A stretch of 64,000 nt of DNA, from positions 186,001 through 250,000 of the forward strand of contig CAVWBT010000001.1 of the NCBI GenBank assembly GCA_963753285.1, written 5' to 3'. The position numbers were made by a program, and so were the translations under genes. The notes beneath the pieces are model-generated. The model was not told where the DNA came from, did no database searches, and worked only from the letters and a program-made list of their open reading frames with translations. Positions 28,436 through 37,309 of this stretch are shown here, one piece after another. Every line of letters begins with the position of its first letter. The stretch's first letter is position 1. This DNA is from JAHEDH01 sp963753285 (GTDB lineage: Bacteria; Actinomycetota; Acidimicrobiia; Spongiisociales; ZC4RG35).

Positions 28436-28444
28436 ATGACAGAC

Positions 28445-29257
28445 ATGTCACTGCGAATCAACAGCAACCCGGCTGCGGTCAACGCATACCGCAACCTCAC
28501 ATCCACCAACGTGGGCCTCGGCAAGAGCCTCGAAAAGCTCTCCTCGGGATTCCGCATCAACCGGGCAGCAGACGACGCCGCCGGACTCGTCAAGAGCGAA
28601 TCGCTCCGCGCCGAGATCTCGGGCAACAAAGCCGCCGTCCGCAACGCCCAGGACGGCATCAGCTTCGTCCAGACCGCAGAAGGCGCCCTCAACGAAGTCC
28701 ACTCCATCCTCCAGCGGATGCGTGAACTCGCCGTCGACGCCGCCAACACCGCCACCACCGACGGTGTCGCCCAGCAGGCCGAAGTCACCGAACTCCTCGC
28801 AGAGATCGACGCCATCGGAACCCGCACCAAGTTCGCCGGCCAGACGGTGTTCTCGGACGCCGACAAGGTGTTCCAGATCGGCGCCAACGCGTCGGACACG
28901 CTGACATTCACCACCGACATCGCTCTGAACACCGCCGACGTGTTCGGGACGAACGTCTCGGCCGTGAACGTCGACTCGGGCGCATCAGCCGCGATCGGGA
29001 CGATCGACAACGCGATCGCGTCTGTGTCAACGGTGCGTAGCCAGCTGGGTGCGACCCAGAACCGGCTCGAGCACGTGGTGAACAACCTCAACGTCGCCGT
29101 CGAGAACCTCACCGCATCCGAATCCCGGATCCGTGACACCGACATGGCAATGGAGATGGCCAACTTCACCAAGCACCAGATCCTGTCCCAGGCAGGAACC
29201 GCCATGCTCGCACAAGCCAACGCCGTCCCCCAGAACGTCCTCTCCCTCCTCAGATAG
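28445..29257 (+). CDS. fliC: Flagellin, copy 4
   Basis: 270 residues, the shortest copy; conserved N-terminus (about 110 residues) and C-terminus, short variable middle. It shares AQQAEVTELLAEI and the GTIDNAIA-type segment with copy 1, and its upstream DNA is identical to that of copy 2. The gene pair 3-4 and its spacer therefore mirror the pair 1-2. Followed directly by fliD. Confidence 0.95.
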   Translation: MSLRINSNPAAVNAYRNLTSTNVGLGKSLEKLSSGFRINRAADDAAGLVKSESLRAEISGNKAAVRNAQDGISFVQTAEGALNEVHSILQRMRELAVDAANTATTDGVAQQAEVTELLAEIDAIGTRTKFAGQTVFSDADKVFQIGANASDTLTFTTDIALNTADVFGTNVSAVNVDSGASAAIGTIDNAIASVSTVRSQLGATQNRLEHVVNNLNVAVENLTASESRIRDTDMAMEMANFTKHQILSQAGTAMLAQANAVPQNVLSLLR

Positions 29258-29281
29258 AGCACGTACGAACCGAAGCGCGAC

Positions 29282-29305
29282 CGGGCCCCCACGGATGGGG
29301 GCCCG
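29282..29305 (+). terminator. Terminator of flagellin 4
   Basis: Same CGGGCCCCC/GGGGGCCCG stem-loop as after copies 1 and 3. Confidence 0.75.
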
Positions 29306-29320
29306 CTTCGCGTAGTGAAA

Positions 29321-29469
29321 AGATGACAGAACACAGATGACAGATGACAGACAGCCGTTCAGGGGTCCCGGTGTGATCGCATGACAGTCACTCGGCACTC
29401 GACATCTGTGATACCGGTGCAACCCGACCCGCACCAGAACCGTCATCTGTCATCTGTCATCTGTCATCC
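29321..29469. repeat. Word-repeat inverted repeat, copy 3 of 3
   Basis: Near-identical to the blocks at 23735 and 28183. Confidence 0.8.
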
Positions 29470-29490
29470 CAACCGTTCTATGACGAACCG

Positions 29491-29517
29491 TTAACCCGAG
29501 CGGCCACCTGTCGACAC
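29491..29517 (+). promoter_or_regulatory. FliA-type promoter of fliD
   Basis: TTAA, 15-base spacer, GTCGACAC, ending 7 bases before the fliD ATG. Confidence 0.75.
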
Positions 29518-29524
29518 GGAAGGC

Positions 29525-31402
29525 ATGGCGATTCCGACATTCAACGTGGGTGGTTTGCTCTCGGGGCTGGACACGAACGGCATCGTGAGCCAATTGATGC
29601 AACTCGAACGCCAGCCCGTCTTTCAACTCCAGCGGCGTCAGTCCGACTACGAGACCAAGAACCGCACCTGGGACTCGATCAACACGAAGCTCACGGCGGT
29701 CCAGGACAAGTTGGATGCGCTCAAGCTCCCATCGGACTGGCAGACCTTCGCCTCGGCGACCTCCTCCAACACCGATGCGGTGACGGTGACGAGCTCGGGG
29801 TCCGCAACCTTCGGAAACGCCAGCTTCACGGTCAACCGTCTCGCGACGACCCATCAGATGGCAAGCGGCGGCACCTTCACATCAGCCTCGGACACCGTTG
29901 GCGCCGGGGTCCTCACCGTCACGATCAACGGTGAGGACCACACCATCACCACGAGTGCGACCACGACGGTCTCCCAACTGATCACCGAGGTGAAGAACCT
30001 CGACGCAGGCGTGTCCACCTCTTTGCTGTTCACCGGATCGGGAACGGCGAAGCTCGTCCTGCGTGCCGACGAGTCCGGGGGCGATTCGAGTTTCACGACC
30101 TCCACCGACATCTCGTCTCTCGGCTCGTTCTCGGTTGTCGAGCAGGGTCTCGACGCTCAGCTGACGGTCGGCAGCGGTGCCGGCGCCCTGACAGTGGAGC
30201 GCTCGTCGAATGTGATCGACGACTTCCTCGACGGAGCAACAATCACACTGAAGGCGACCACGACTCAGCCGGTCGACATCTCGGTGTCCCGCGACACCGA
30301 GGCGGCTTCCGAGGCGATCAAGGGTCTGGTCGACAGCCTCAACGCTGCGATCTCGACGGTTGCGAATGCAACGAAGGCCGGCGGCGAGGACTCGGCCGGA
30401 GGGCCGCTCGCCATGGACGCAACCGCACGGAACCTCGGTCTCAGATTGAGATCGGTCCTCTCGAGCGTCGTTTCGGACCTCGACTCGGACTACCGGACCG
30501 CCTCATCGGTCGGAATCTCACTCACCCGCGAAGGCAGCTACACACTCGATTCCGCAAAGCTCACCGAAGCGCTCGAGAAGGACTTCGACGCCGTCGCTGC
30601 GCTGTTCCAGCGCTCGACCTCCGTTTCCGACTCCCGTGTCTCCGTCACCAGGGTCGGTGACTCTGCCGCCGACGGGACGCATGCCGTGCAAATCACCCAG
30701 GCTGCGACGACCGCCTCGGTCACCGGGTCGAACCTGCCGTTGACGCTGGGTGGTGAGAGCTTCACCGTCACCAGCGGAGCCAACGTGGCGTCGATCACGA
30801 TCGCGGCGCTGGCCACCGTCGACGAGGCAGTGACCGCCATCACCGACGCCCTCGACGCCGCCGGCATCTCCACGATCTCCGTGCAGCGGGTCGGCGATGC
30901 GATCACTCTGACGGAGAGCCGGTACGGGGATGCCGGTGAATTCACGGTCTCAGCCAACACCCTCGGGCTCGCCGGAAGCCACACCGGTCTCGACGTCGAG
31001 GGGACGATCGGCGGCATCGCCGCGACCGGAAGTGGGCGTTCTCTCACGGGATCCGACGACTTCTCCTCGGTCATCCTCGACATCACTGCGACCGCTGCGC
31101 AGGTCTCGGCCGCGGGCGGGACGCTCGGTCTCGGCACCGTCACCATCAACTCGGGCGCAGCGGTCATCGTCGACGACTATGTGGAGACACTCACCGAAAC
31201 CGGTGGAGTCGTGGATCGGGCGCGAGATCGGTGGGACGCCCAGATCGAACTCTTGAAGGACCGCATCGAACAGTTCGAGGATCGACTGGAGTCGAGGGAA
31301 GTTGCGCTGCGCCGCCAGTACAGCGCTCTGGAATCGACGCTCGCCCGCCTCAACTCCGCGAGCGCCAGCTTGTTCGCCGCACTACCGCAGCAGGGGTTCT
31401 GA
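29525..31402 (+). CDS. fliD: Flagellar filament cap protein FliD (HAP2)
   Basis: Caps the growing filament and folds exported flagellin. 625 residues with the FliD N-terminal domain (FNVGGLLSGLDTNGIVSQLMQLERQPV), a Ser/Thr-rich central part, and a C-terminal coiled coil (last 70 residues) ending in LNSASASLFAALPQQGF. Long for the family because of an enlarged middle. First gene of a fliD-fliS unit with a leaderless FliA-type promoter. Confidence 0.94.
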   Translation: MAIPTFNVGGLLSGLDTNGIVSQLMQLERQPVFQLQRRQSDYETKNRTWDSINTKLTAVQDKLDALKLPSDWQTFASATSSNTDAVTVTSSGSATFGNASFTVNRLATTHQMASGGTFTSASDTVGAGVLTVTINGEDHTITTSATTTVSQLITEVKNLDAGVSTSLLFTGSGTAKLVLRADESGGDSSFTTSTDISSLGSFSVVEQGLDAQLTVGSGAGALTVERSSNVIDDFLDGATITLKATTTQPVDISVSRDTEAASEAIKGLVDSLNAAISTVANATKAGGEDSAGGPLAMDATARNLGLRLRSVLSSVVSDLDSDYRTASSVGISLTREGSYTLDSAKLTEALEKDFDAVAALFQRSTSVSDSRVSVTRVGDSAADGTHAVQITQAATTASVTGSNLPLTLGGESFTVTSGANVASITIAALATVDEAVTAITDALDAAGISTISVQRVGDAITLTESRYGDAGEFTVSANTLGLAGSHTGLDVEGTIGGIAATGSGRSLTGSDDFSSVILDITATAAQVSAAGGTLGLGTVTINSGAAVIVDDYVETLTETGGVVDRARDRWDAQIELLKDRIEQFEDRLESREVALRRQYSALESTLARLNSASASLFAALPQQGF

Positions 31403-31403
31403 G

Positions 31404-31796
31404 ATGAACGCCGCCGCCCTCAGCGCCTACCGGCAGAACTCCATCGACACCGCCAGCCCAGCGCGGTTGATCGTGATGCTGTACGAGGGCGTCGTCACTG
31501 CGCTGGACAAGACCGCTGCAGCGCTCTCGGTACCGGTCGACATCGAACTCGCTCACAGGGAACTCACTCGTTGCCAGGACATCGTCGTCGAGCTCATGCA
31601 GGCGCTCAATCATGACGCCGGCGAGATGGCGATTCGGCTGGCCACGCTCTACGAATACTGTCATCACCAACTGGTCCAGGCGAACGCCAGCAAGGACTTC
31701 AGCCACGCCCAGCCCGTCCGGGACATCTTCGCCGACCTGCGCGACGCATGGACCGAGATCGCCGAGTCTGGATCCGTCGAACGCGTGTCGGCATGA
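31404..31796 (+). CDS. fliS: Flagellar secretion chaperone FliS
   Basis: Binds the C-terminus of flagellin in the cytoplasm and prevents premature polymerisation. 130 residues with the hallmark opening AYRQNSIDTASPARLIVMLYEGVVTAL. ATG one base after the fliD stop; overlaps the next gene. Four flagellins share one chaperone here. Confidence 0.93.
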   Translation: MNAAALSAYRQNSIDTASPARLIVMLYEGVVTALDKTAAALSVPVDIELAHRELTRCQDIVVELMQALNHDAGEMAIRLATLYEYCHHQLVQANASKDFSHAQPVRDIFADLRDAWTEIAESGSVERVSA

Positions 31797-32035
31797 ACAA
31801 CGTCGACACGCTCGCCGGAGCACTCGTGGCAGTGCTCTCCGAAGCGAGGGAGAGCCTGGGGTTGCCCGAGGTCGAGTTGTCTTCACCTGAAGAGATGCTC
31901 GCCGAGGCAGCCCGGATCTCCGAACTGGTGAGTGGTCGGATGCGGACCATCGAAGAACAGCTCGGCGGTCTCGACGCCACCCGAGCCGCCGCCCACGGCT
32001 ACCTCGCCGGCCAGGCCACCCTCGCAGCCCGCTGA
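31793..32035 (+). CDS. Small helical protein, possible FliT-like chaperone
   Basis: 80 residues, all predicted helix, no motif I recognise. The ATG overlaps the fliS stop (ATGA), so it is co-translated with fliD-fliS, the position where FliT-type chaperones occur. The functional call rests only on position and helical character. Confidence 0.6.
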   Translation: MNNVDTLAGALVAVLSEARESLGLPEVELSSPEEMLAEAARISELVSGRMRTIEEQLGGLDATRAAAHGYLAGQATLAAR

Positions 32036-32086
32036 CTGCACGCAGACCCAATCTGTGCACGCCTTGCCCTGCCCGCACTCCGACTG

Positions 32087-32993
32087 AAGGAGTTCTTTCT
32101 GGGAGGACCGAATCGCGACCCCAGCGAGCCTGGCCGAGCACAGCGACCGCGCCGACTGGAAAGAACGACGGTCGAAAGCGCAGCCCGCGGCGGCAGCACT
32201 CGTCGCAAACCGCAACCCGACCATTCGACCGTTCTTGGGACAGTGAGAACACCACGGTTCCGAACCCACCACGAGCGACTTGGGGTGACCGCTGTCCCAA
32301 GAACAGAAGCACACCAGCGATCACGCAACCCGCGGCCCGGACCTCATCGCACACCGCACCACGCTCCACGCCTCACGCCACACGCCCCGTTCCCGAAAGG
32401 AGTTCTTTTTGGAAGGGCAGTTCGCCACGTCGCAATTCCCGACGACGATGGCGTTGCGCCCGCCGACCGAAAAGAACGACGGTCGAGCACCCAACTTCCT
32501 GCGGCAGCACTCATCGCAGACCGCAACCCGACCATTCCACGTTCTTGGGACAGTGAGAACACCACGGTTCTGAACCCACCACGAGCGATTTGGGGTGATC
32601 GCTGTCCCAAGAACAGAAGCACCCCCGGCAAGCACGCAACCCGCGGCCCGGACCTCGTCGCACACCGCACCACGCTCCACGCCTCACGCCCCGTTCCCGA
32701 AAGGAGTTCTTTCTGGGAGGACCGAATCGCGACCCCAGCGAGCCTGGCCGAGCACAGCGACCGCGCCGACTGGAAAGAACGACGGTCGAAAGCGCAGCCC
32801 GCGGCGGCAGCACTCGTCGCAAACCGCAACCCGACCATTCGACCGTTCTTGGGACAGTGAGAACACCACGGTTCCGAACCCACCACGAGCGACTTGGGGT
32901 GACCGCTGTCCCAAGAACAGAAGCACACCAGCGATCACGCAACCCGCGGCCCGGACCTCATCGCACACCGCACCACGCTCCACGCCTCACGCC
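32087..32993. repeat. Three tandem copies of a ~305-base noncoding unit
   Basis: Units begin at 32087, 32397 and 32701, each with AAGGAGTTCTTT. Units 1 and 3 are nearly identical; unit 2 differs in its first third. Each unit holds a perfect 13-bp inverted repeat GTTCTTGGGACAG/CTGTCCCAAGAAC with a 48-base interior (32231/32292, 32541/32602, 32845/32906). Each also has an AGTTCTTT/AAAGAAC pair. A fourth fragment (AGAACGACGGTCGAGCACCCAAC) follows near 33015. Frames on both strands look random. The 1.15 kb between the fliS unit and flgB holds nothing else except the flgB promoter and leader. Confidence 0.85.
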
Positions 32994-33050
32994 CGCGGCC
33001 TGGGCCGGAAGCACAGAACGACGGTCGAGCACCCAACCCGCGACAACTCC

Positions 33051-33077
33051 TTAAGCGCCCCCGAGAGCGTCCGACAG
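33051..33077 (+). promoter_or_regulatory. FliA-type promoter of the flgB operon
   Basis: TTAA, 15-base spacer, TCCGACAG. The start codon is about 110 bases downstream, so this mRNA has a leader. Confidence 0.65.
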
Positions 33078-33137
33078 GGCACGCAGACAACCGAACCGGG
33101 GATCGAAGGATCGATCGTCAAACCCGGTACATATGCG

Positions 33138-33170
33138 ACAGGGAAGAACGCACCAGCGTCTCTTCCCTGT
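33138..33170 (+). promoter_or_regulatory. Stem-loop in the flgB leader
   Basis: 10-bp stem ACAGGGAAGA/TCTTCCCTGT with a 13-base loop, ending just before the TAGGAG ribosome-binding site of flgB. Confidence 0.55.
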
Positions 33171-33188
33171 TCACGTTTAGGAGACATC

Positions 33189-33545
33189 TTGATCAACAAC
33201 GACCTCACAACCCAGGCCATCGAATGGGCCATGAATGGGCTCGAGCGTCGTAGCCAGGTCACGGCGAACAACATCGCCAACGCCGAGGTGCCGAACTTCC
33301 GGGCATCACGGATCTCCTTCGAGGGCCAGCTGCGCGACGCCATCCAGCGTTCCGACCTGGATACCGGTCCGTCGATGACGACTGCGCAGACCAGCGACCC
33401 CGCCGGGCCGAACGGCAACAACGTCGGCATCGAAGACGAGCTGGTCTCGCTGATCGAGACGAACCTCCGCCAGGACGCCATGGTCCAGGCGTTCAACTAC
33501 AAGGCGGGGTTGCTTCGCACCGCCATGAGAGGCAGTGGCGCATGA
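33189..33545 (+). CDS. flgB: Flagellar basal-body rod protein FlgB
   Basis: Proximal rod subunit. 118 residues from a TTG start preceded by TAGGAG at five bases. Contains the rod-family motif NNIANAEVPNFRA near residue 27 and a C-terminal FNYKAGLLRTAMRG helix. First gene of the long flgB-to-flgD unit; it overlaps flgC by four bases. Confidence 0.92.
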   Translation: MINNDLTTQAIEWAMNGLERRSQVTANNIANAEVPNFRASRISFEGQLRDAIQRSDLDTGPSMTTAQTSDPAGPNGNNVGIEDELVSLIETNLRQDAMVQAFNYKAGLLRTAMRGSGA

Positions 33546-33931
33546 GTTTCGACGCACTCGACATCGCAGCATCCGGAGCGAACCTCGGCCGCAACTGGCT
33601 GAACGCCGTCGCCCACAACATCGCCAACGTCAACACCGTCAACCCCGCCGGAGAGGAGCCGTTCCGCTCGAAGCTGGTCGTCGCCCGGGAAGCCGCCGAC
33701 GGAAAGGGCGTCGAGGTCGTCGGCATAGAGGAGAACGACGGTGTCGCTCCCGAGCTGTTCGACCCCACCCACCCCTACGCCTCCGACGAGGGCGTGGTGA
33801 CCCGACCAGTGGTGGATCTGGCAACCCAGATGGCCGACATGATCGGGGCCCAGCGGACCTACCAGGCCAATCTGTCGGTCATCAAGTCGAGCCGCGACGC
33901 ATACGCGTCGGCGATGCAGATCGGCAGGTGA
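33542..33931 (+). CDS. flgC: Flagellar basal-body rod protein FlgC
   Basis: 129 residues; rod-family motif HNIANVNTV near residue 25, family motif HPYASDEGVV and C-terminal RTYQANLSVIKSSRDAY helix. Overlaps flgB. Confidence 0.94.
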   Translation: MSFDALDIAASGANLGRNWLNAVAHNIANVNTVNPAGEEPFRSKLVVAREAADGKGVEVVGIEENDGVAPELFDPTHPYASDEGVVTRPVVDLATQMADMIGAQRTYQANLSVIKSSRDAYASAMQIGR

Positions 33932-33936
33932 GCCCG

Positions 33937-34242
33937 ATGGTCATGCCGATCTCCGGAGTCACGGCCGCCTCGTCGATCACGTCGATCGCTCCGACGTCGG
34001 CATCACCGGCGCCAACCGCCGCCGATGGCTTCACCGACAAGATCGCCGGTGCCATGCAATCGGTGTCCGACTCGATCAACCAGGCGGACGCCAAGGTCCA
34101 GGACGTGGCCGCCGGCGGCGACACCCCGATCCACGAGATGATGGTCGCCCAGACCAAGGCCCAGCTCAACACCGAGCTGTTGGTCCAGATGAGGAACAAG
34201 GCCGTCGAGGCCTACCAAGAGATCATGAGGATGCAGGTCTGA
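33937..34242 (+). CDS. fliE: Flagellar hook-basal body protein FliE
   Basis: Joins the MS ring to the rod. 101 residues with a C-terminal TELLVQMRNKAVEAYQEIMRMQV helix split typical of FliE. ATG at 33937 follows AGGTG at good spacing; a GTG nine bases earlier is possible. Confidence 0.9.
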   Translation: MVMPISGVTAASSITSIAPTSASPAPTAADGFTDKIAGAMQSVSDSINQADAKVQDVAAGGDTPIHEMMVAQTKAQLNTELLVQMRNKAVEAYQEIMRMQV

Positions 34243-34243
34243 C

Positions 34244-35776
34244 ATGAACGCCTTCGATTCACTCCGCCGGACCTTCCGGGACCTCAACGTGAGCCAACGC
34301 GCCACGATGGCGTCCGCTCTCGTCGTGGTGCTGCTCGCCGGGGCAGCCTTCGTCCGGTGGGCGAGTGCCCCGTCGTACACGGTGCTCTACTCGGACGTCG
34401 ACGCCTCACAGCTCTCGGAAGTCGTCGACAGCCTCGAGGCACAGAATGTCGACTATCGCCTCGAAGGCGGCGGATCCAGGATCCTGGTACCCCAGGCGGA
34501 CGTGTACCGGCTGCGGGCCGACCTGGCCTCCGACGGCATCCAGGGCTCGGTCGTTCCGCAGGGTTACGAATTGCTCGACAACCAGGGACTGTCCGTCTCC
34601 GACTTCCGGCAGAAGGTCGACTACCAGCGTGCACTCGAAGGCGAGCTCTCCCGGACGCTCAACGCCATGCAGTCGATCAATGCTGCGACCGTCCACCTCG
34701 TCCTCCCCGAGGAGGCACTCTTCGCCGAGAACCAGGAGCCGGTCACCGCCTCGGTCCTCATCGACCCGAACGGGGCGATCCGTGACTCGGACGTCGAAGC
34801 CATCACATTCATGGTCTCGTCGTCCGTCGAAGGCCTCGAGCCCAGCCAGGTGACCGTGGCGTCCACCGACGGCACGGTGCTCCACGCCGCTGGCGAGGAC
34901 ACCGGGATCGCCATGGGCAACGCCCAGCTGCGCATGACCCAGGAGTTCGAGGAGAGCCTGGCCGGTGACATCACCGCCATGCTTTCGTCGGTCATGGGGC
35001 CGAACCGCGCATCGGTCGTGGTGCGAGCCGAGCTCGATTTCGACGAGCGGTCGACCGAGTCGGAGATCTACGACCCCGAGTCCCAGATCGCCGTGAGGCA
35101 GCAGACCATCGACGAGGCCTACAACGGTGCCGGCGACGCGCCGATCGGATCTGTCGGCATCGACGGTGAACCGATCGAGGAGATCACCGAAGACGGTGCG
35201 TACGAGTACGCCAGGAACGAGGCGACCACCGAGTTCGGCGTCGACCGTGTCGTCACCAGGACCATGGAAGCGCCTGGCGCCATCGAACGCCTCTCGGTCG
35301 CCGTCGTGGTCGACGATGGTGCGCTCACCGGCGCGTCAGCACCCGATCTCCAGACGATCGACGCCCTGGTGACCGCCGCCGCAGGGATCACCGAGGCCCG
35401 AGGCGATACGGTCGAGGTCTCGGCCGCGGCCTTCCCGGCTATCGCAGCCGCCGAGGTCGTTGAAGAGACTGCCGTCGAAGACGGCGGCATGATGGATCTC
35501 ATCCCGACGGTCGCCGGTGCCCTCGCCCTCGTGGTCGTGGCGGTTGCCCTGGTCCTCATGAGCCGTGGAGGCAAGAAGTCCGGAGCCCTCAGGGCGTCCG
35601 GAGCGATGGAGGCGCTGCCCGGCGGCCGGACGGCGCTGATGAGCTCGGCGTCGGCTGCTGACGCCGTCGAGATGAGCGGGATGGCGTCCGACGTGATGCA
35701 ACTGGTGGAACGCCAGCCCGAGGAGATCGCAACGCTCCTCCGGAGTTGGCTCGCCGACCAGCGTGAGCGGGTCTGA
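34244..35776 (+). CDS. fliF: Flagellar MS-ring protein FliF
   Basis: Builds the membrane ring and houses the export gate. 510 residues: N-terminal transmembrane helix (about 22-40), ring-building motifs (YSDVDASQLSEVV, YQRALEGELSRTL), second transmembrane helix near 425-445, and a C-terminal tail (SWLADQ) that binds FliG. Follows fliE by one base. Confidence 0.96.
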   Translation: MNAFDSLRRTFRDLNVSQRATMASALVVVLLAGAAFVRWASAPSYTVLYSDVDASQLSEVVDSLEAQNVDYRLEGGGSRILVPQADVYRLRADLASDGIQGSVVPQGYELLDNQGLSVSDFRQKVDYQRALEGELSRTLNAMQSINAATVHLVLPEEALFAENQEPVTASVLIDPNGAIRDSDVEAITFMVSSSVEGLEPSQVTVASTDGTVLHAAGEDTGIAMGNAQLRMTQEFEESLAGDITAMLSSVMGPNRASVVVRAELDFDERSTESEIYDPESQIAVRQQTIDEAYNGAGDAPIGSVGIDGEPIEEITEDGAYEYARNEATTEFGVDRVVTRTMEAPGAIERLSVAVVVDDGALTGASAPDLQTIDALVTAAAGITEARGDTVEVSAAAFPAIAAAEVVEETAVEDGGMMDLIPTVAGALALVVVAVALVLMSRGGKKSGALRASGAMEALPGGRTALMSSASAADAVEMSGMASDVMQLVERQPEEIATLLRSWLADQRERV

Positions 35777-35778
35777 AG

Positions 35779-36756
35779 ATGGCTGCGACACTCGCACCTC
35801 AGCAGAAGGCGGCAGCGCTCGTTCTCGCCATCGGCACGGACAAGGCCGAGTCGATCCTGCAGCATCTCTCCCGCGACGAGATCGAGGCCCTCGCCAAGCA
35901 TGTCCTGACACTCGGGGAGATCGACCCGAACGAGCGGCGCGGTGTCGTTCGCGACGTCCTCCAGCATCTGCTCACCATCGACCCACTCGCCGAGGCGGAA
36001 GCCCTCCGGATGCGGGCGCGAACGGCTCTGCCCGCGAGCCAGAAGATCGACAAGGGTCCGGATGGGCCGTTCGGTTTCCTCGCACGGGTCGAGATCGACC
36101 ATCTCGTCCAGTACCTCGCAAGCGAACACCCCCAGACGATCGCGGTGGTCCTGTCACATCAGCCCCCCGAAGTGTCCGCCAAGATCCTGAACCACATCGA
36201 CGAGCACCTCGCCGCCGATGTCGCCATGCGGATCGCCACGATCGGCAAGACCCCGCCGGAACTCATCACTCGCATCGTCGACGCGATGAAGGCCGAGCTG
36301 AGCGAGACCCACCCCGAGGACGCCGTACCGCCGGAGGGCGCCCGCGAACTCGCCGGGATCCTCAACCGCGGCGGTCACGAACTCGAGGAGTGGGTTCTGG
36401 AGCGGCTGGGCCTCGAAGACCGCCAGCTCGCCGACCGGGTCAAGGCCCTGATGTTCACCTTCGCCGACATCGTCACGTTGGACGACCGGGCGATCCAGAA
36501 GGTCCTCCAGAACGTCGAGACCTCCTCGCTCGCCCTGGCGCTCAAAGGACAATCCGACGAGGTACAGGACGCCATCTTTCGGAATCTCTCCGAGCGAGCG
36601 AGCGAATCGCTCAAGGAGGAGGCCGAGCTCCTCGGCACCGTCCGGCGCACGGAGGTCGAGGAAGCGCAGATGTCGGTCGTGGCGCAGATCCGAGCGCTCG
36701 AGGCAGCAGGACAGATCGCCATCAGCAGGGGAGGCGACGGTGACTTCATCGAGTAG
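35779..36756 (+). CDS. fliG: Flagellar motor switch protein FliG
   Basis: Torque-generating C-ring protein. 325 residues; the EHPQ motif of the middle domain is at 116-119 and the C-terminal charged torque helix is near LALKGQSDEVQDAIFRNLSE. Directly follows fliF and overlaps the fliH start by 17 bases. Confidence 0.96.
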   Translation: MAATLAPQQKAAALVLAIGTDKAESILQHLSRDEIEALAKHVLTLGEIDPNERRGVVRDVLQHLLTIDPLAEAEALRMRARTALPASQKIDKGPDGPFGFLARVEIDHLVQYLASEHPQTIAVVLSHQPPEVSAKILNHIDEHLAADVAMRIATIGKTPPELITRIVDAMKAELSETHPEDAVPPEGARELAGILNRGGHELEEWVLERLGLEDRQLADRVKALMFTFADIVTLDDRAIQKVLQNVETSSLALALKGQSDEVQDAIFRNLSERASESLKEEAELLGTVRRTEVEEAQMSVVAQIRALEAAGQIAISRGGDGDFIE

Positions 36757-37309
36757 CGTCCTGCGTGCTCCGAGGGTCGACGGCATGGCGACGACGCTTG
36801 GCAGCACGCCACTCGACTCGCTGACCCGCTCGGCGATCTCGGAAGCTCGCAAGGCGGGGTACGCCGAGGGCCACGCCGCCGGCAAGCGGGAAGCCGTGCT
36901 CGAGGCGAGATCCGCGCTCGAACGCGCCACACAGCTCCTCGACGCCGCCGTTGCCTCCGCCAACCGGCAGATCAGCGATGCCGTGAGGGCACACAGCCCG
37001 GCCGTCGTGGAACTCGCCGTCGACATCGCCAAGCGGATCGTCGGGGATCTTCCTGACGATGCCGGTGTTCAGCTGCACGAGCGCATAGCTGTCGCGCTCG
37101 AACAGATCGACGACGAACAGCTCGTGATCCGTGTCAACCCGACCGACGCCACCCGGATCGAGGAACTGCTCGCCAACCGCACCGACATCTCGGTGGTGCG
37201 GGACACCACGATCGAGGACGGTGACGCCCTCATCTCCGGTCGATGGGCGCAGGCAGACCTGCGGCTGACTACCGCCTGGGAACTCGTCAAAGGACAGATC
37301 GATGTCTGA
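36740..37309 (+). CDS. fliH: Flagellar assembly protein FliH
   Basis: Regulator of the export ATPase FliI. 189 residues from GTG preceded by GGGGAGG within fliG. Helical N-half with the GYAEGHAAGKREA segment (a GxxxG/AxxxG series), then a V1/E-type C-terminal domain. Overlaps fliI by eight bases. Confidence 0.88.
   Translation: MTSSSSVLRAPRVDGMATTLGSTPLDSLTRSAISEARKAGYAEGHAAGKREAVLEARSALERATQLLDAAVASANRQISDAVRAHSPAVVELAVDIAKRIVGDLPDDAGVQLHERIAVALEQIDDEQLVIRVNPTDATRIEELLANRTDISVVRDTTIEDGDALISGRWAQADLRLTTAWELVKGQIDV

Noticed and set aside
32231..32304. The 13-bp inverted repeat pairs as terminal repeats of an insertion sequence
   Set aside because: Only 48 bases lie between the arms, no transposase frame is present, and no target-site duplication was seen.
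32243..32983. Open frames on both strands inside the tandem repeats (a recurrent Cys/Ser/Trp-rich minus-strand frame)
   Set aside because: The frames arise from the repeats, lack ribosome-binding sites and family resemblance, and unit 2 does not preserve them.
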